The notes: a model not told the origin generated them from the letters alone. Counted from the stretch's first letter, positions 10,501-25,200 are shown. The stretch: DNA of 64,000 nt from Rugalucina vietnamica (GCA_964017185.1 OZ024869.1:57190761-57254760), one strand, 5' to 3'. Made by a program: numbers and translations.

Positions 10501-13281
10501 TTGGGATCAAAAAAAATTTAAACATGCTTAAAAATTTTCTAGAAGCTCGGCGTGTCCCGGGCGTGACTTATACGTTTCGAATAAGTTCCACGCGCGCTGC
10601 AGGCACGTTGAATACGCTTCGAACGCGTTTGGCGAACGTTTGAGGCACGCCAGTGTACGCTCCACGCGCGTTCCGATTTTATGAGATATTGCTTCAGTAG
10701 CGTGCCCCAAGCGTGTGTGCGGCGCGCGTTGAACGTTCGCTGCGCGCCTATAGCGTGTGCTTAGCGTGTCTGGGACGTAAGACAAACGTACATGTCGGCG
10801 GTATACTACCTAAAACAGCAGTCACACAGTAGCGTATAAGTGACACGCGCGCCGGGCGTGTTGAAAAAATAGCAAAATTCCACATACGCCAGATGCACGT
10901 CGGAAACACGTTCAAAACTCGCTACAAGCGCTTTGGGTACGCTTGGTGTACGTCCGGCGCGCGTCGCTGTACGTCGCTAAAAGTCTATGCGCGTTTCGCG
11001 CGCGTTTAGACTCAAAAATGTTTTAAACATCCTTAAAAATTTTCTAAAAGCTCGGCGTGTCTCGGGCGTTTGACTTATACGTCCTGAATAAGTTCCACGC
11101 GCGCTACAGGCGCGTTGAATACGCTCTGAACGCGTTTAGCGTGCGTTTGAAGCACGCCAGTGTACGTTCCATGTGCGTCCCGATTTTATTAGATGTTGCT
11201 TCAGAAGCGTGCCCAAAGCGTGTGTGAAACGCGCATTGAACGTTCGATGCGCGCCTGTAGTGCGTGCTTAGCGTGTCTGGGACGTATCACAACCGTGCTC
11301 CAAAACTTTTAGATTTTTATACGTCCGGCACCCGCTTCAGTCACGCGCTATGTGTGACTGCTAAAGCGAGTTAAAGGAACAAATTAATTTTTATACGTCC
11401 AAAGTCTTCAGCGTGTTGAGATTTTTCATATGCCCGGCGCGTTTGGGTTATACGTTACTGTGTGACTGCTGTTTAATGAACTCAATACAATAGGAGCCGA
11501 GTGCTCCGAGTCAATCATTGGTGATACGGTGATACTCCCTAGGGATGATATGGGTCACGTGGGTGTGTGATACGAGTGATATGGCTTTTTCTCCCTTGGG
11601 AATGATATGGGTTTTATCAATTTTTGAACGGATACGGCTTTCGAGATACTGTGCCGCGATACGTGAACGTAAAGTTCTCTTGTCTGTATCTCATATGCAA
11701 AAAGAACTTATTTTCTCCCTCACTTCGTTCGTCCGCAAATAAATATAGTCTTTTGTAAGACATTGACAAGCGAAAGTAATCGATTCAGTAACCATTCTTC
11801 GGAGAAATATAGAACAAACACAATTTTAGTTGGAATGCCGTTGTTGCTTCATTTTTCACAGAAAGACATGTACAATTAATTCCAGCAGTTTAAAACTGTC
11901 TATATATACAGTATAGCTATTATACAATTAATGTACGTCCCCTGGTCATCTACTGCTACGGGTGTACAGTGACTGTCATCTCTCCGAACACATTTCTTAA
12001 ACTTTCCACAACCTGAAACTTAGAACACTTTGTTAGACGCAAAGTCGAACAAGTACATATAAATACTAGTATAATTATCAACCTTTGGCTCATCTTCAAT
12101 CAACAGGCAATCACATTCAACAGTTGTTTAATAAAAAAAATCTTAAATATCCAACTTTCAATTAATACCATAATATAGAAATCATCATTATAAAATTAAT
12201 CGTTTGATTTGTAGACATCTCAATCTTATCGAACGTTGTGATCAACCATTTTTTTATGTCCAAATCGTCTATCCTATGAAAGTTCTAAAACACTGACACG
12301 GAAAAATTTGACGAGAAAACGAAACTGTAATCTGTGAAGCTAACATATATTCTTTATATACTCATCAAAAGAAGTTTTGCTCCATTTAGATTTTTTCATA
12401 TTTTAAGTGACATTTTAACTAACAAATTTTAAACCTAGCTTTTTGAATTTGCACAGTCTGAAAGAGTTTGATAATGTGTGGGATAAGACCAAAAATTGTT
12501 GCGGAAACGATTTTAGGAAAATTTGAAAATTCCCATTTTCTGTAAATGCTGAAAATTGGAAAATCGAAAAAAATTCACAAAAAATGCCACAGCATTTAGA
12601 ACACAATTTTGTTTCCAAATTTAGTCCCTTAGATGACCCAGGTAAAAATAAAATTCGCTGCACCCCCAGAGGTACCAAGGTTGCTATATACCACATTGTA
12701 GGTATTTTTATGCTGAATTCAATGCACAATGTTGTCAGTCTGGCAACCTGTGCAGAAAGTTTGTAAACACGACTTTGTGGCCAGGGTATGACAAAATCTA
12801 TTTTTTCCACCAAATATTAAAACGCGATCGTAGTGCTTCCCTGTTTCATGTCTGTTAGTTACTGTTAGGTCTAATGATAGGTGTAATGACTCTTAAAGTA
12901 TTAGAAGGGTGGTTATCTCTGCAGGAAGTTTGCAAGCACAATTTTGTATGGCCAAGGTATGACAAAATCTAATTTTCTACCAAATATCAAAACTTTATCG
13001 TAGCGTATCTTTGTATCATGTATGTCACTTGCTAATGGTTTTAATGACTCTAAAACATTTGAAGACGTATGATAGCACTAACGAAAGTATATGACAATGA
13101 GTTGTTATGTTTCAAGGTTTACATAGGGGGTACCACCTCTTGAACCATATTGTTTTTTGGGTGAAAATCGAAAATTATACAAAAAATGGCTAACATATTT
13201 AAAACAATTTATGCATTTATACTTCATATAGATCTATATGGCTTTTCATTATGCATGAAATAACAAATAGCATTCTAGTCG

Positions 13282-13325
<44 letters not shown>

Positions 13326-16235
13326 CAAATGAACACAATTGCATGTATATTCAATACCTATAACAGAGTACATGTAATAAACACATGAATCATTGCAATT
13401 ATGAATGGAGTATTTTGACAAGCTCACTGACTACAAACAACTTTTCGATACCGTTCTTATTTTACCAAAAATTCCAGTATTTAAATAATTGATTTTGCAT
13501 ATTCATGAATATTCACCAATTTTTTTAGAAATGGACTTTCCCACAAATATCATTTGGGTGAGCTCATTTACAATTTCAGGGGCATCAGCAGTGATTTTTG
13601 TTTTCATTTTCAATGAAATTCCTTTTAGCAAACAGAAAAGCCCCACACATGGGGTGGTACATTTGTGGCTTTACTATCTGCATATGTCCCAAAAGGGACA
13701 GCAAGCTTATACTGTATGAATTAATATACGAAATCGGAAAAGAGTAGCGGAAAATTAGGGGTACATACAAAATGACATGTTTTTAACTTGCTTCAAGGAC
13801 AAAGCAATTTTACATTAATGCCTAACATTTTAAAAAATCATTTAAATTTGTTAATTCATGAAAATTTATATTAAAAATAAAGAAATGTAGAATCATCTGG
13901 CCAAAAATAGGGGTACTACTTACACTAACACTTGTTCCGGGGCTGTTTATAGACCCAGGATGCTGAAAGTGTCATCAAAAGTATCCTATGACAATGCACT
14001 AATGCCTTCAAACCTGGTATGAGAACCTCAGATTTTCAGTTCATAGATACTAATGAGAACTTTTGTACTTGGAGAAAAACGAGTTAGTTAAATGTTTTAC
14101 CTACAAAATAACTTGTGTATCTAGTCAAAGAAATGCTGATAATTGCTGAAAATGGTATCAAGAGCTTGCTGCGGCAATATAATATCACCATGTATGTCAT
14201 TGGATTTTTCGATACATGAATAAAATCTTAAGGAATTGGAGAAAAATGTGAAAGAATTAAAGTGGTATACCTATAAAACCACATGTGTATCTTGGCTACC
14301 CATAACCCTAGACAGCTTAAATTGCTATCAAATGAATGCTAGGACAATGTACAATGACAATGCTGTATAAAATCTGATTCTTTGTTTCACAATCATTTAT
14401 ACAAATCTTAGAAATAAGAGACGAATCACGGAAAAATGAAGTGAATATACCAATAAAACCATATATAACATAACTACCAATATACCCATAGAGCTAAGAT
14501 TGGCATTAAATAATTGTTATGACAATGTTTCATTGTCATGTGGTAAAATACATGTATGCACAGTTTATAGGACGTGTTATTCTGACGAAGGATAATATCA
14601 AATTTTCTATTTATACCCGAACATTTTGAAATTATAAGCAATGATCACAAAACTTTATCTAGCATGGTTTCTTTTATCAGACAAATGGACAATAATACAT
14701 GATCCTAGTGCTTTGTGCACCATTTCAGCCCTCTAATGCTATCGGCAGTCGAAATCGGAGTGATCTTGTTAGTATACCCCCTTCATTGTTTGTGTGATTT
14801 ATTCAAGGTTCTTATAAATATTCATAAAACAAAAAAGAAACAATTCTGACAGATACCATGGTTATTTTGAATTGTCCTAGCATCCTAATTCCGCCCCTCT
14901 AGGGCCATCATTAGCCAAGATAAACGCGGTTTTATAGCTACACCACATTCTTCCGCATTTGTTCTCCAGTTTCTAGAATTTTTTATAAATATTCATGATA
15001 CTAAAATCAAATGATGTGTATATAATAGCGTAATGTGATACAATATTAACCCAAACACACTCTTGATACCATTTTCAGCCTTTTAGAATCTTTCTTTGTC
15101 CGGATATAAACCTTTAAGAATCTTTTTTCCCCAGATATAAGTTGCTTTGTAAGCGAAACTGTTAATTCTTTCCATTTTCTTCTCAAATTTCTCAAGCTTG
15201 ATAAACATTCATGAAACTGAAAACTAGATATGCATATGTCTGATTTGAAGGCAACAGTGCTTTAAGACATATTATTCATTTGAATCAATTTTTAGCATCC
15301 CCGGGTCTATTAACAGCCCAGGAACAAGTGATTTTGTAAGTAAAACCTCTATTTTGGCAATATTTTCTCTGATTTCTTATGTTTTATAAATTCTCATGAA
15401 TTTGCAAATTCAATTATTTCAAATATTACGTTTGAATGTAAAATTGCTGTGTCCTTGTATTACTATTGTACGAATAAGAGTATTCTGGAGCGTGTTGTTG
15501 CTTGGGATATGAGTAATTTATAAGTACATTCCATTCTTTAGAATCACATTGCGGGTGACTGTGGAAAGTTTTCAATTTTGCATCATGCAAAATTAATGTT
15601 TTCGTTGTCGAGGAAAGTATTTGTTTGCATTTAGGCGGCCCCTCTGACCAATCTGGCAGCCATAAATCTTGTGCTAGGTATATGTTTTATTATCCACCCG
15701 AAACCCTTCAACGGCTATAGTCTTTCCTTTGTTTTGTTTTTCTGTACTGAATTTTCAATTTTTAAATAATTTTTCACCATTATGGAAATGAAAATATACC
15801 CATTTAGGCCCATAACAGCAATAAATTTGTCAAGTGATATTACTAGTGTAATAACAATGTAACAATGATAGGTTGGTTGATTGCATGATTTTCTATAATA
15901 CCCAATCCTTCCTTGCTTTTTTCGTGGCTATCAAACTGTTCATTGTTCATGTAATGCAAAATAGATTTGTCCTCAAACATAAACTGCACTATGCAAAAAT
16001 GCATGATTTCCAAGCCAACCATCAACACGATTCTCGATGATGGGGATATACCTACCAAAAATGATCGTATCTCTGTGGTTGCTTATCATAGACCACTAAA
16101 CGTGGTCTCATTTTAGAGCTTTGACATAGCCATTTCTTTTTTTGGTTTTGATAAGAATGACATATCAATGAAGCATTTCATAACTATACTGACAGAGTTT
16201 CCGGCAAATGCATTTAGCAGACCAATGACATCAAA

Positions 16236-16294
<59 letters not shown>

Positions 16295-19200
16295 ATTATT
16301 TTATTAATTAATCAAGTTAAACGTTTACAAACAAAGTTCAATCCAGCAGCAAAAACTACATACCGAATTTAATTCAAACATAGCTCCAATACTTACATAG
16401 AGATCCCGGAACGACAAACTTTACATCTACAATTAAAGGATGTATATATGCATATCGACAAGACTTGTGAATAAACTGTGGAGAGAGAAGTTTGTCAGTG
16501 TAGAAATAAGATTTAATGAACCAACAGGCTATTTCCATGCGTTAACAAGAAAAAAAAAAATGACAAATTAAAAATCCTATTTTATTGTGCACAAGTTACC
16601 CCACCCACCAAAGACAAATTAAAGTATTTTGGTATGGTTTCTGAAATAAATCGATTCAAACGTGTTTTTGTGTATTATCTAACCATTTTCATAACATTTT
16701 GTTGTCAATTTGAGTTCATACACCCAAAAGAACATTGTTTGAAGACAATTTTCGTTCAACCTATGGAATTCACGTACTCTATATTTTCGCGCACCCCTTC
16801 CCTGCATTTGCGTGTTTACACGGAACCTGCACAGGTTTACAGCTTGACAACATTGTGCATCGTGTTCACCATGCTTCAAGCTTTAAAATGATGTATAGGA
16901 ACCTTGGTACCTCGGGGGGTGAAGCGAACTCCGTAAATAGCCCACATATTTGATTTCATCTAAGGGACTAATTTACACACAAGAGCTCCAAAGCTAATGA
17001 TTATGCCTAAAAACAATTTAAACAATCTCAGAATTTTAGTAAAAATTCATTTTTTGACAAAATTGCAATTTTTTAGAAAAACAAGAGATAAATATTGGAA
17101 AAAAATGAGTAAAATCGAAATTCATTCCAATTTTGGATCACTATGAGATGTTTTGACACCAAAAGCTGCCGCCTGTTTTCTTTCTGTTAAAGGCAATCTC
17201 ATGCCAAAGATGTTGCATGAGCACTTTTTTGATATGCAGCTTTTTAAAAATTCTGAATTTGGATGGGTTGAAAACCAGTACCTCCAGTTAAACATTAATG
17301 GGTGCTGCATGTTGTGTTTGTAAGAAAAAAACAACCCATTTTAATGGAGAGATGAGTTACTTAGAATTTAAACAAAATCGCAAAAATCATAATTTTTGGT
17401 CAAAAATAATGTTTTTGTCAAAACAAAAATCAATTTTTAGTTTTTTGCTTTAAATGATTGCTTTCAGTATCTCGAATGAGGATGTGAAACGAATTCGGGG
17501 TTGGAAGCCCAGAAATAAAGATGTGGGCTTTTTGCTGCATCCCAAATTTTGGTGTTTTCAAAAACATGCCTTTTTGCACATTTTTATTTAATATTTTAAG
17601 AAGAAATATTCATTTGTCATTCAGGAAGTCCAGCCCTTTAAGATGGTATTAAGTTTTAAAAGTTTATTTGAAAAATATCTATACCACGGGGGTGATTCAA
17701 TTGATACCACCTGTGCTGTCGTCCGAGACGTTACTGCATATATTGCTGTCGTCCGAGTATTCCGGTTTTCGTCCGAGTACTACGGCTGTCGTTATCATCG
17801 GTGCCCCTATTTCAGTGCCCACAGGGCCAACAGATCGTCGCTAATCAGCGCATTTATCACCGAAAATTGTCAAGAAGGTATTTATCGTTATTACAAACGT
17901 CTTTCCAGTTTTCTTAACATAAAGACAATCACAAGAATTTATTTTTAGTACAAAACATCGTTTTCTCGCGTGTTTTTCTTACTTTCAACATATGCAACCA
18001 TTCCATGTAAGCGAAAGTATCAGGGATATTACGCTTTCCATTTAGCCTTTGAAAGCTGTAATCATTTACCCAATTCATTGCGTCCTTCAAATTTTATTTT
18101 CCGTTTTTAAAAAGCGTGATACGGCTGTCGCTGACCCCTGATACGGCTGGCGTTTGTTTATTGGTCAGTACGATACGGCTGTCGATAGTATTTCGAGATG
18201 GCATATTGCCCGTTGAAATCAAATTCAACATATTTTATGCATTTATTTTGTAGTTTCTGAATAATTTTCGTATGCTACTCATAAAAGGACGACTATACAG
18301 ATCGCTAGAAAGCATAACAGTAACCTCGAACAACACAAATGCTACAAATAGTCTCTTCTGTAATGTCATATAAGATGATTAGTGAAGTCACATGAATGAA
18401 CAATGAGTCTCTAAGTACAAACTTTGCATAACATGTTTTCTGAAAATGAAAACGATTTATAAGCTGACACAGTGTCGGGAAACAAACTCCGTGTATGTTA
18501 AATTTTGTGCATACGTTAGAGAGCGCGTTCGTACTGCACATACTGTCGGAAATCACGTATTGCTATATTCATATGAAAGAAAATATTTCACACATATCCT
18601 ATCATATGCGGCACAGTATAAGAACTCTTTAGCAAACTTTTCTTTCTTTGAAACATTTGTCAACATCCAGAACACTTCGGAACTTAAATGTTTCGAAGTG
18701 TTCTCGGGGTCCAGATGAAAGTATGTGATTTTTTTACAGTTTCATATACAGTCATATGATAGTACATTTAAAATATTTCACAAATGACTCATGCAAACGG
18801 CATCACAAATTTTCCGAACTTAGGTCGGACAACGCACTCGAATAGCAGAATAACTAGCTCTTTCCCAACGAGGTAGTCATCCGGCTATGTCGCAACCAAA
18901 ACCAAAGGCAACGAACACAACAGAGAGGCAGGCAAAATAAGCAGTCGTATCATGAAGATAACCCACCTTTCGTGGGACGCCGATGAGCGTATTTACTATG
19001 GACAACGCCGAAAACCATTTTTCCTGGGCACATAGAGGTAGGCACAATTAGCAATCGTATCATGAAGATAAACCACTTGTCCTGGGATGCCGATTAGCTT
19101 ATTTACTGGGAAAAACAGCGAAAGCCATTTCTCCTGGGGACATTTTATAAAGAAAGAAAATAAATATAGTGTTCAACTGGCGAACATATGTAACAAAAAA

Positions 19201-22200
19201 AAAATGATGTAATTAAGTTAAAATCCAAACCAGAAATTTAGAGATTATTATTATAATCAACAAAACCATTTTTTCCTAGAAAAGCGAAACCACCATTTCT
19301 ACGAGGACTGCGAAAAGGAAAAACGGTATGATGAAATTAAACAACGTGCTAAGCTGGCTAAAAGATATAAATATACAAAATGCCGATGCAGTAAAGCCAA
19401 AACCAGAAGATACTAGGCGAATAGGAGACCAACTTTACTAGTTCACCAAAAAGTAAATTCGCGAAACCAAGAAAAGGGGGGTGGGAGTCAAATAAAAATA
19501 TGAAATCATTGTATTCGACTGGAAATCAACATCCCAACCCAAAGACATCCCAAGCGGGACAGAAAGAACAACACAATGTATCACAGAGCACAACCAACAC
19601 ACGTGAACCTTTGTATCGCAGAGCAGAATATTACATTTCGCGCCATTTAATGACATTCGAGAGCGACTACAAGAAAATATACACATGAATGCAATATTAT
19701 AAGGTATTATGTACTAGTCATTTGTAACAACGGGCCCCCACCCCCGGGGAATAGCGGGAATTTTGACTTTTGGTCCAGCAAATCATCGCTAAAAGCAATC
19801 CTCGCTAAAAACCCACCCTGTGAGGACTGCTTGTTGGTAAAATCACTGCTGTTTTCTCCACAGGCTGCTTTAGATTTCACGGCCCGTTTCCCACGCATTG
19901 TCGTAGCAAAACTTTGGTCAAAGCCCTGCTCATTTCCACGGCTGCCCCCGCCCTCCCCATGGATGGGGGCGGACGGGCGTGGTTACAAATGGCTAAAGTG
20001 CATTACACAAATGATCAATCAGTCAATTTCGCCACAGTGTCTTTTTCCGCTGTAAGACAATCGTGACGCTCATCAAAGTTTAAATTGTATACATTACACT
20101 TTCTGATTTGAATAATGCATGCGAAAATGAGAAAGCAAGGCAACCGGTCACTGTATAGACGACGTTCAATATTTATATTTGAAAGTGCGGCGGTGTGTCA
20201 TGTAAATATCTTACTTCGTGTAACCAACCCACCGTGGTTTATCGTTAGAAATATGAACAAAGTGAAATAGATGTTATTTCATTCATATTTCTGAAATCTA
20301 GGATGCCTTAAACTTAGTTTTACCCATATATTTTCAATTATTACCTGTTCTAAATTGTCGACATCCGTAACGAGTTTAACCGACAGCCGTATCACACATA
20401 TTTACAACTGATCGACAGCAGTAACACCAAAAGTTAAACGCCCCTTCAAACCCTTTCTGCTTTGGATTTTTTATAACTGTAAAAGGTTTTATCTTTGCAG
20501 TTATGTTTTCCATGTTGTTCAATAAATGGTTAGAACTGAGAGATGCTGATTATTAAAGTATTTGCATATTTATGTGATTTTTGCTTTTTTACGATTAAAC
20601 ACATGGTTGTATGCAAACTAGCGACCCAAAAACCCGTACAAACATATTGCACGATAGACAAATATCTAACAACACATTCTAGCAGAAAAAAGGATAAATA
20701 ATACCTTCAAATACAATCACGAGCCGCTTTTACGTGTGTACTGTTTGTGTAACGACAGCCGTAGTACTCGGATGGAAACCGGAATACTCGGACGACAGCA
20801 ATATATGCAGTAACGTCTCGGACGACAGCACAGGTGGTATCAATTGAATCACCCCCGTGTATACTAGACATTATTTTAAAATGAGAAAAATATTAACTGG
20901 TGCAAAACTTCTTTTGATGAGTATATATTCTTTATTTCCTCCATGTAGGAGAGCACATAGTACATGATACATACAATACACAATGTACAATATACAAACA
21001 AATAGGACAAAACAAAGCGAGCAAATAAACATAATAATAGAAAGACAAAAATACACCTATCAAGCAATACATAGAAAGGTTTGATTGAAAGTAGTCAATT
21101 TGCCTACTAACCCAAATGTTTTACAAAAGAGCGTAAAACAAAGATACAAGGCAAATTAAACACGTATATTGAGTTAAGATAACTCTTTGTGGACGCTCCC
21201 TTGCCGAAACGAAATACAAGAGAGTAGGAATGAGCATGTCTGAAGTCAAAAAACTATTGTCAGTCTTACAGATTAAATTTTAGCCACATGCTCCGGAGAT
21301 GTGGAAAGGCCACACTCCAGAATTCAGACATATTAATATCGAGGATAAAATCAGGACGTACTTCTCCTAAGAGAAAAGAAGTCAGAGAAATTTTATCCAG
21401 GCCTCTTAGATACATATAAACTTGGGGATTGAATACATAGAATCTATCTTTCATTATGTAAACATGCACATTCACTAATGCAATGATCAACGGCATTGTT
21501 ATAAAAACAATTGCATTTATGGCATACCTGAACATCACAATCCAGAATACTTCGTCATCTGGACAACTATTTAAAGACTGATTTAGACTAACTGGTGAAA
21601 ATTCTTGAAATTGCAGCAATCATGAATGTCTGGCTTTCGCTGCCAGTTTTGTAAAGGGTCACTGATGAAGGTTCATTACCCGAAATTGTACAATATGGCC
21701 CACCTCTCTTTGAATGTTTTTACTGCTTCCAAAGGATCTAACAATTATATTTTATTTAATCTTTCAGCTCAGTCAATTTAAAACGAAATCCTCGTGGTAA
21801 CTCGTGAACAAATACCAGCATTATTCAACTGAAAGACCGACCGAAAAGAAATGGATATATTTTGTAGTAAATATATGATAAAGGCTGATATCAGTCACTA
21901 GTGACTTTTGATATCAGTGAGATTTGATATCAGTGAAATTTCATATCAATGAAAATACCAATTTTATCAAGTTTTGATATACATTGGTTTTCACTGTAAA
22001 GTATAAAATAAAAAAATGGCATGTCATGCTGGGACAAGTTCCTTCATATTGGAGCAGTCACTATAATAGTGAACAATAGAGACCATACGCTGCACTATGT
22101 CATTGAAGAAGAAATTCTTAATCAACTCGGCAGTCGGTTGTTGAGGACCGCGGTTGTTATCATATCAAAGGGCTTATTCTTATATAAAAGGCACAAAAAG

Positions 22201-25200
22201 GCTTTAAATTGCATGGTGTCTACGTTTCGTCCGTGGCTGACCTTGACAGAACGAAAAAAAAAAACAAAAAAAAACGTGTTACGCCTTGGTCAAAACGCAA
22301 CTGACCTCAAAATAACGTAACCTGTCGTAATAGAATCGTGATAGATCGTGGACAACCGTAACGTACCTTAGCGCCTCCGTGACACACCGGCTTATCACTA
22401 TCACGGCTTGTTACGGATATCGTAATACAACGTAATAAAACTTATTAACGAGACATAATAGATCTTGAAAGCAGAGAAATATATGACCACAGTTCCACGG
22501 CACGCTACGTTTCAAGCAAACGGGGCTGTACATAGTGTAAACGCAGTTTTAAAACGTCAGTTGCGGTACACTGAAAAAAGTCGCGACCCACCGCTAAAGA
22601 TTTGCAGATAAAATGCGAACGGAAAACGTAGCATTAACTGTTTCGTACCACAGAAAAGCTTACAGGTGCGCCTTTAACGACAATAAAATTATTTTTGTTT
22701 TTGCGTTCACAGACTTGGGCTATAAAGCGTGAAATACCTTGAATTTCGCTAAAAACGTCATGTAACATGTAACAAAAAAGGCCGTGCATGAAAACTCAAA
22801 TTATTCCTTTGGAGATAGTTATTGATGAAATTACGGGAAATTCGGCCAGTGAGTTTGGCAAATGGTATGCGTACGATGGCGTGATTTTCAGAACTTTGTG
22901 ATGAAAAACATCGAAATGATTACGAGACAAAACAAAAGTAAATTTTGTAACATTTTTTAAAATACCGCGATTTTTTTTCTAATTTCAATTTTCAAATCTG
23001 TATTAAAATTAAACGAACAAACAAATATATTACCGAAATACATAATTAGCGTACATGAGATAGGTGAAGTTTTAATCGAAATAATAGCCTATTCATATTA
23101 AATTCGGTATTAAGCCAGATCTTAAGAAATGTCCCAAAACGTCAATTTGCATAACATATTTCTTAGTTGTTTTCTTTCAGTGCATGCGCAAAAACATATG
23201 GCGTATTAAAAGACACTTATAAGGGCATAGAAAAAATACATCTAGATTGTATTTTTTGTCATTCTGCGTCTTCTATCTATGAAAATATAGACAAAAAACC
23301 AAATCTTAAAAAATGTACGCCTTTTTGACGTTATGACCATTGAGCCGCCCCATGGGAAAACCAACAATCTGCATATGCGAAAACAAAGGCGCAGATCTGC
23401 TTCGCAGTAACTGCGAAGCTGATCAGCGCCTTTGTTTTCGCTACTCGGATAGTACAATTCCTCTTCTACTTATATCCGAAATTTCAAGCTTATAGCTCTT
23501 TTCTGTGCTTGTACATATCGGTTTGTGTCCGACCTGTTCGGAAACCACATTGTTGGTTTTCCCACGAGGCGGCTCATATAATATCAACCGGCGACGGTCC
23601 CAATAAAAATTCTAGAAGTTTACAATAAAGTGAATACGAGTTGCCGGCATTAAATAGCGAGTGAGCGAGCCAAATATTTTTATTTGACAAAATATCATGT
23701 CACAGGACTGTGAGAACCTTCCATTTAACATACGATATTTAGCAATTATCATGAAGACTTTTAGGACGTTTCGGACGTTACAATTGCGTTCCGCAACTTT
23801 TGTCATAATTGAACAAGTACGTATGTAGCCTGGTATATAATTATGTATATTATTTTATTATGTATATTATTAGGCCAAGCCTGAAGACACACTGGATCTC
23901 TGTAAACTTCTCAACAATGATCTTGCCATGACAGTGAAGAAATACCCGACACGATTTGTAGGTCTGGGTACACTTCCCATGCAGCATGCAGACCTGGCAA
24001 TTCAGGAGTTAAAGAGATGTAAATACGAACTGGGTACGATCTTTGGTTTTCTATCTATTTTCCTGCCGTAAGGATCGGTCGCGGTAGCTCAGTCAGGAGC
24101 AAGGCTTCTGGAAATCTCTTCTTAGTTTGACGCTAACCTCGGACATATTTTTGTGGAACTTTAGTCCGTCTGCTGCTGATGGCCAACAATGTTCATGGAA
24201 TTACATTATTTGAAACTCGTCAAAACCTGACGGCAACGCAGAAAGTGTGTATTCTGTGTAGTTGTGCGCTGCTTGTCTGTCGGTGGTCATACATGTTATT
24301 CAGTCGCGAGTTACTGAGTTCTGGCATTTGACCTATTAAGCCAGCTCATTATAGATAACCATGCCTTTTTTGCAGGTTTTAATGGTGTACAGATTGGATC
24401 ACATGTAAATGACTGGAACCTCGACTCAGAGGAGCTGCAACCAATTTTTGCGGTAAAGTTGTCTCTCTAACCCCTCGGTATGCCACGGATGCGTCTTAAC
24501 CCCTGTTACTTTCCCTGTCTGCATACGTGCGTCCGTCCACTTTGCCATTGTTAGACCCAATAATGTGGTAACCATCTTGAAAGAAATATAGGCCACAATT
24601 CCACCTATATACTGAGTCCTCGACGGACCATTTGTAATTTTACTCGCTGAACCTTGGAATCAAGGATGGATCAACTTTGAATAATTATTAATTAGTTTTA
24701 AAAAAAACTTATATTAGCCGACTGCCGGCATGTGTCACTTTAAAACTACTTGTCCATTGCCATTGACTGATTTTTGTCAATACAACACATCGAAGGCATA
24801 CTATGGTTCAAATTTCTTTTATTATTCAGAAGCCATTATTCATTTGTTACATGCAGGCAGCAGAAGAGCATGGTGTATCCATCTTTGTTCACCCCTGGGA
24901 TATGGAGATGGGAGGTAGAATGTCTAAGTATTGGTTGCCATGGCTGGTAGGTGAGTACATGTAAGTTATCATTGGTTGCCATGGCTGGTAGGTGAGTACA
25001 TGTAGGTTATCATTGGTTGCCATGGCTGGTAGGTGAGTACATGTAAGTTATCATTGGTTGCCATGACTGGTACATGTAGGTGAGTACATGTAAGTTATCA
25101 TTGGTTGCCATGGCTGGTAGGTGAGTACATGTAGGTTATCATTGGTTGCCATGGCTGGTAGGTGAGTACATGTAGGTTATCATTGGTTGTCATGGCTGGT

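Larger units (their letters stand above)
12541..17110. repeat. Degenerate ~4.5-kb foldback of ~185-bp repeats
   Basis: Left-arm landmarks reappear inverted in the right arm. TAGTCCCTTAGATGA at 12622 matches inverted at 16956-16970. CCxxxGAGGTACCAAGGTT lies near 12665 and inverted near 16905. CTTGTTCCGGGGCTGTTTAT at 13931 is inverted at 15309-15328. The symmetry centre is about 14.6-14.8 kb. The inner arms consist of degenerate ~185-bp units (e.g. ACCTATAAAACCACATGTGT-like blocks spaced near 14100, 14270 and 14450) that switch orientation around the centre. It is probably the remains of a large foldback transposon or an inverted satellite. No ORF is seen. Confidence 0.65.

Noticed and set aside
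12415-12813. 132-codon minus-strand frame
   Set aside because: AT-rich chance frame in a foldback arm; no recognisable domain, and not conserved in the opposite arm.
17643-17948. 101-codon frame at the left TIR of the 3.2-kb element
   Set aside because: It crosses the transposon boundary and target duplication, so it cannot be an ancestral gene.
17685-20859. Assignment to the RAG/Transib group
   Set aside because: Only the CAC start and 5-bp duplication agree; the duplication is AT-rich and there is no transposase to confirm it.
22021-22320. 99-codon plus-strand frame in intron 2
   Set aside because: No recognisable motif, ends in a lysine-rich low-complexity stretch, and lies in an intron beside ACG-rich repeat sequence.
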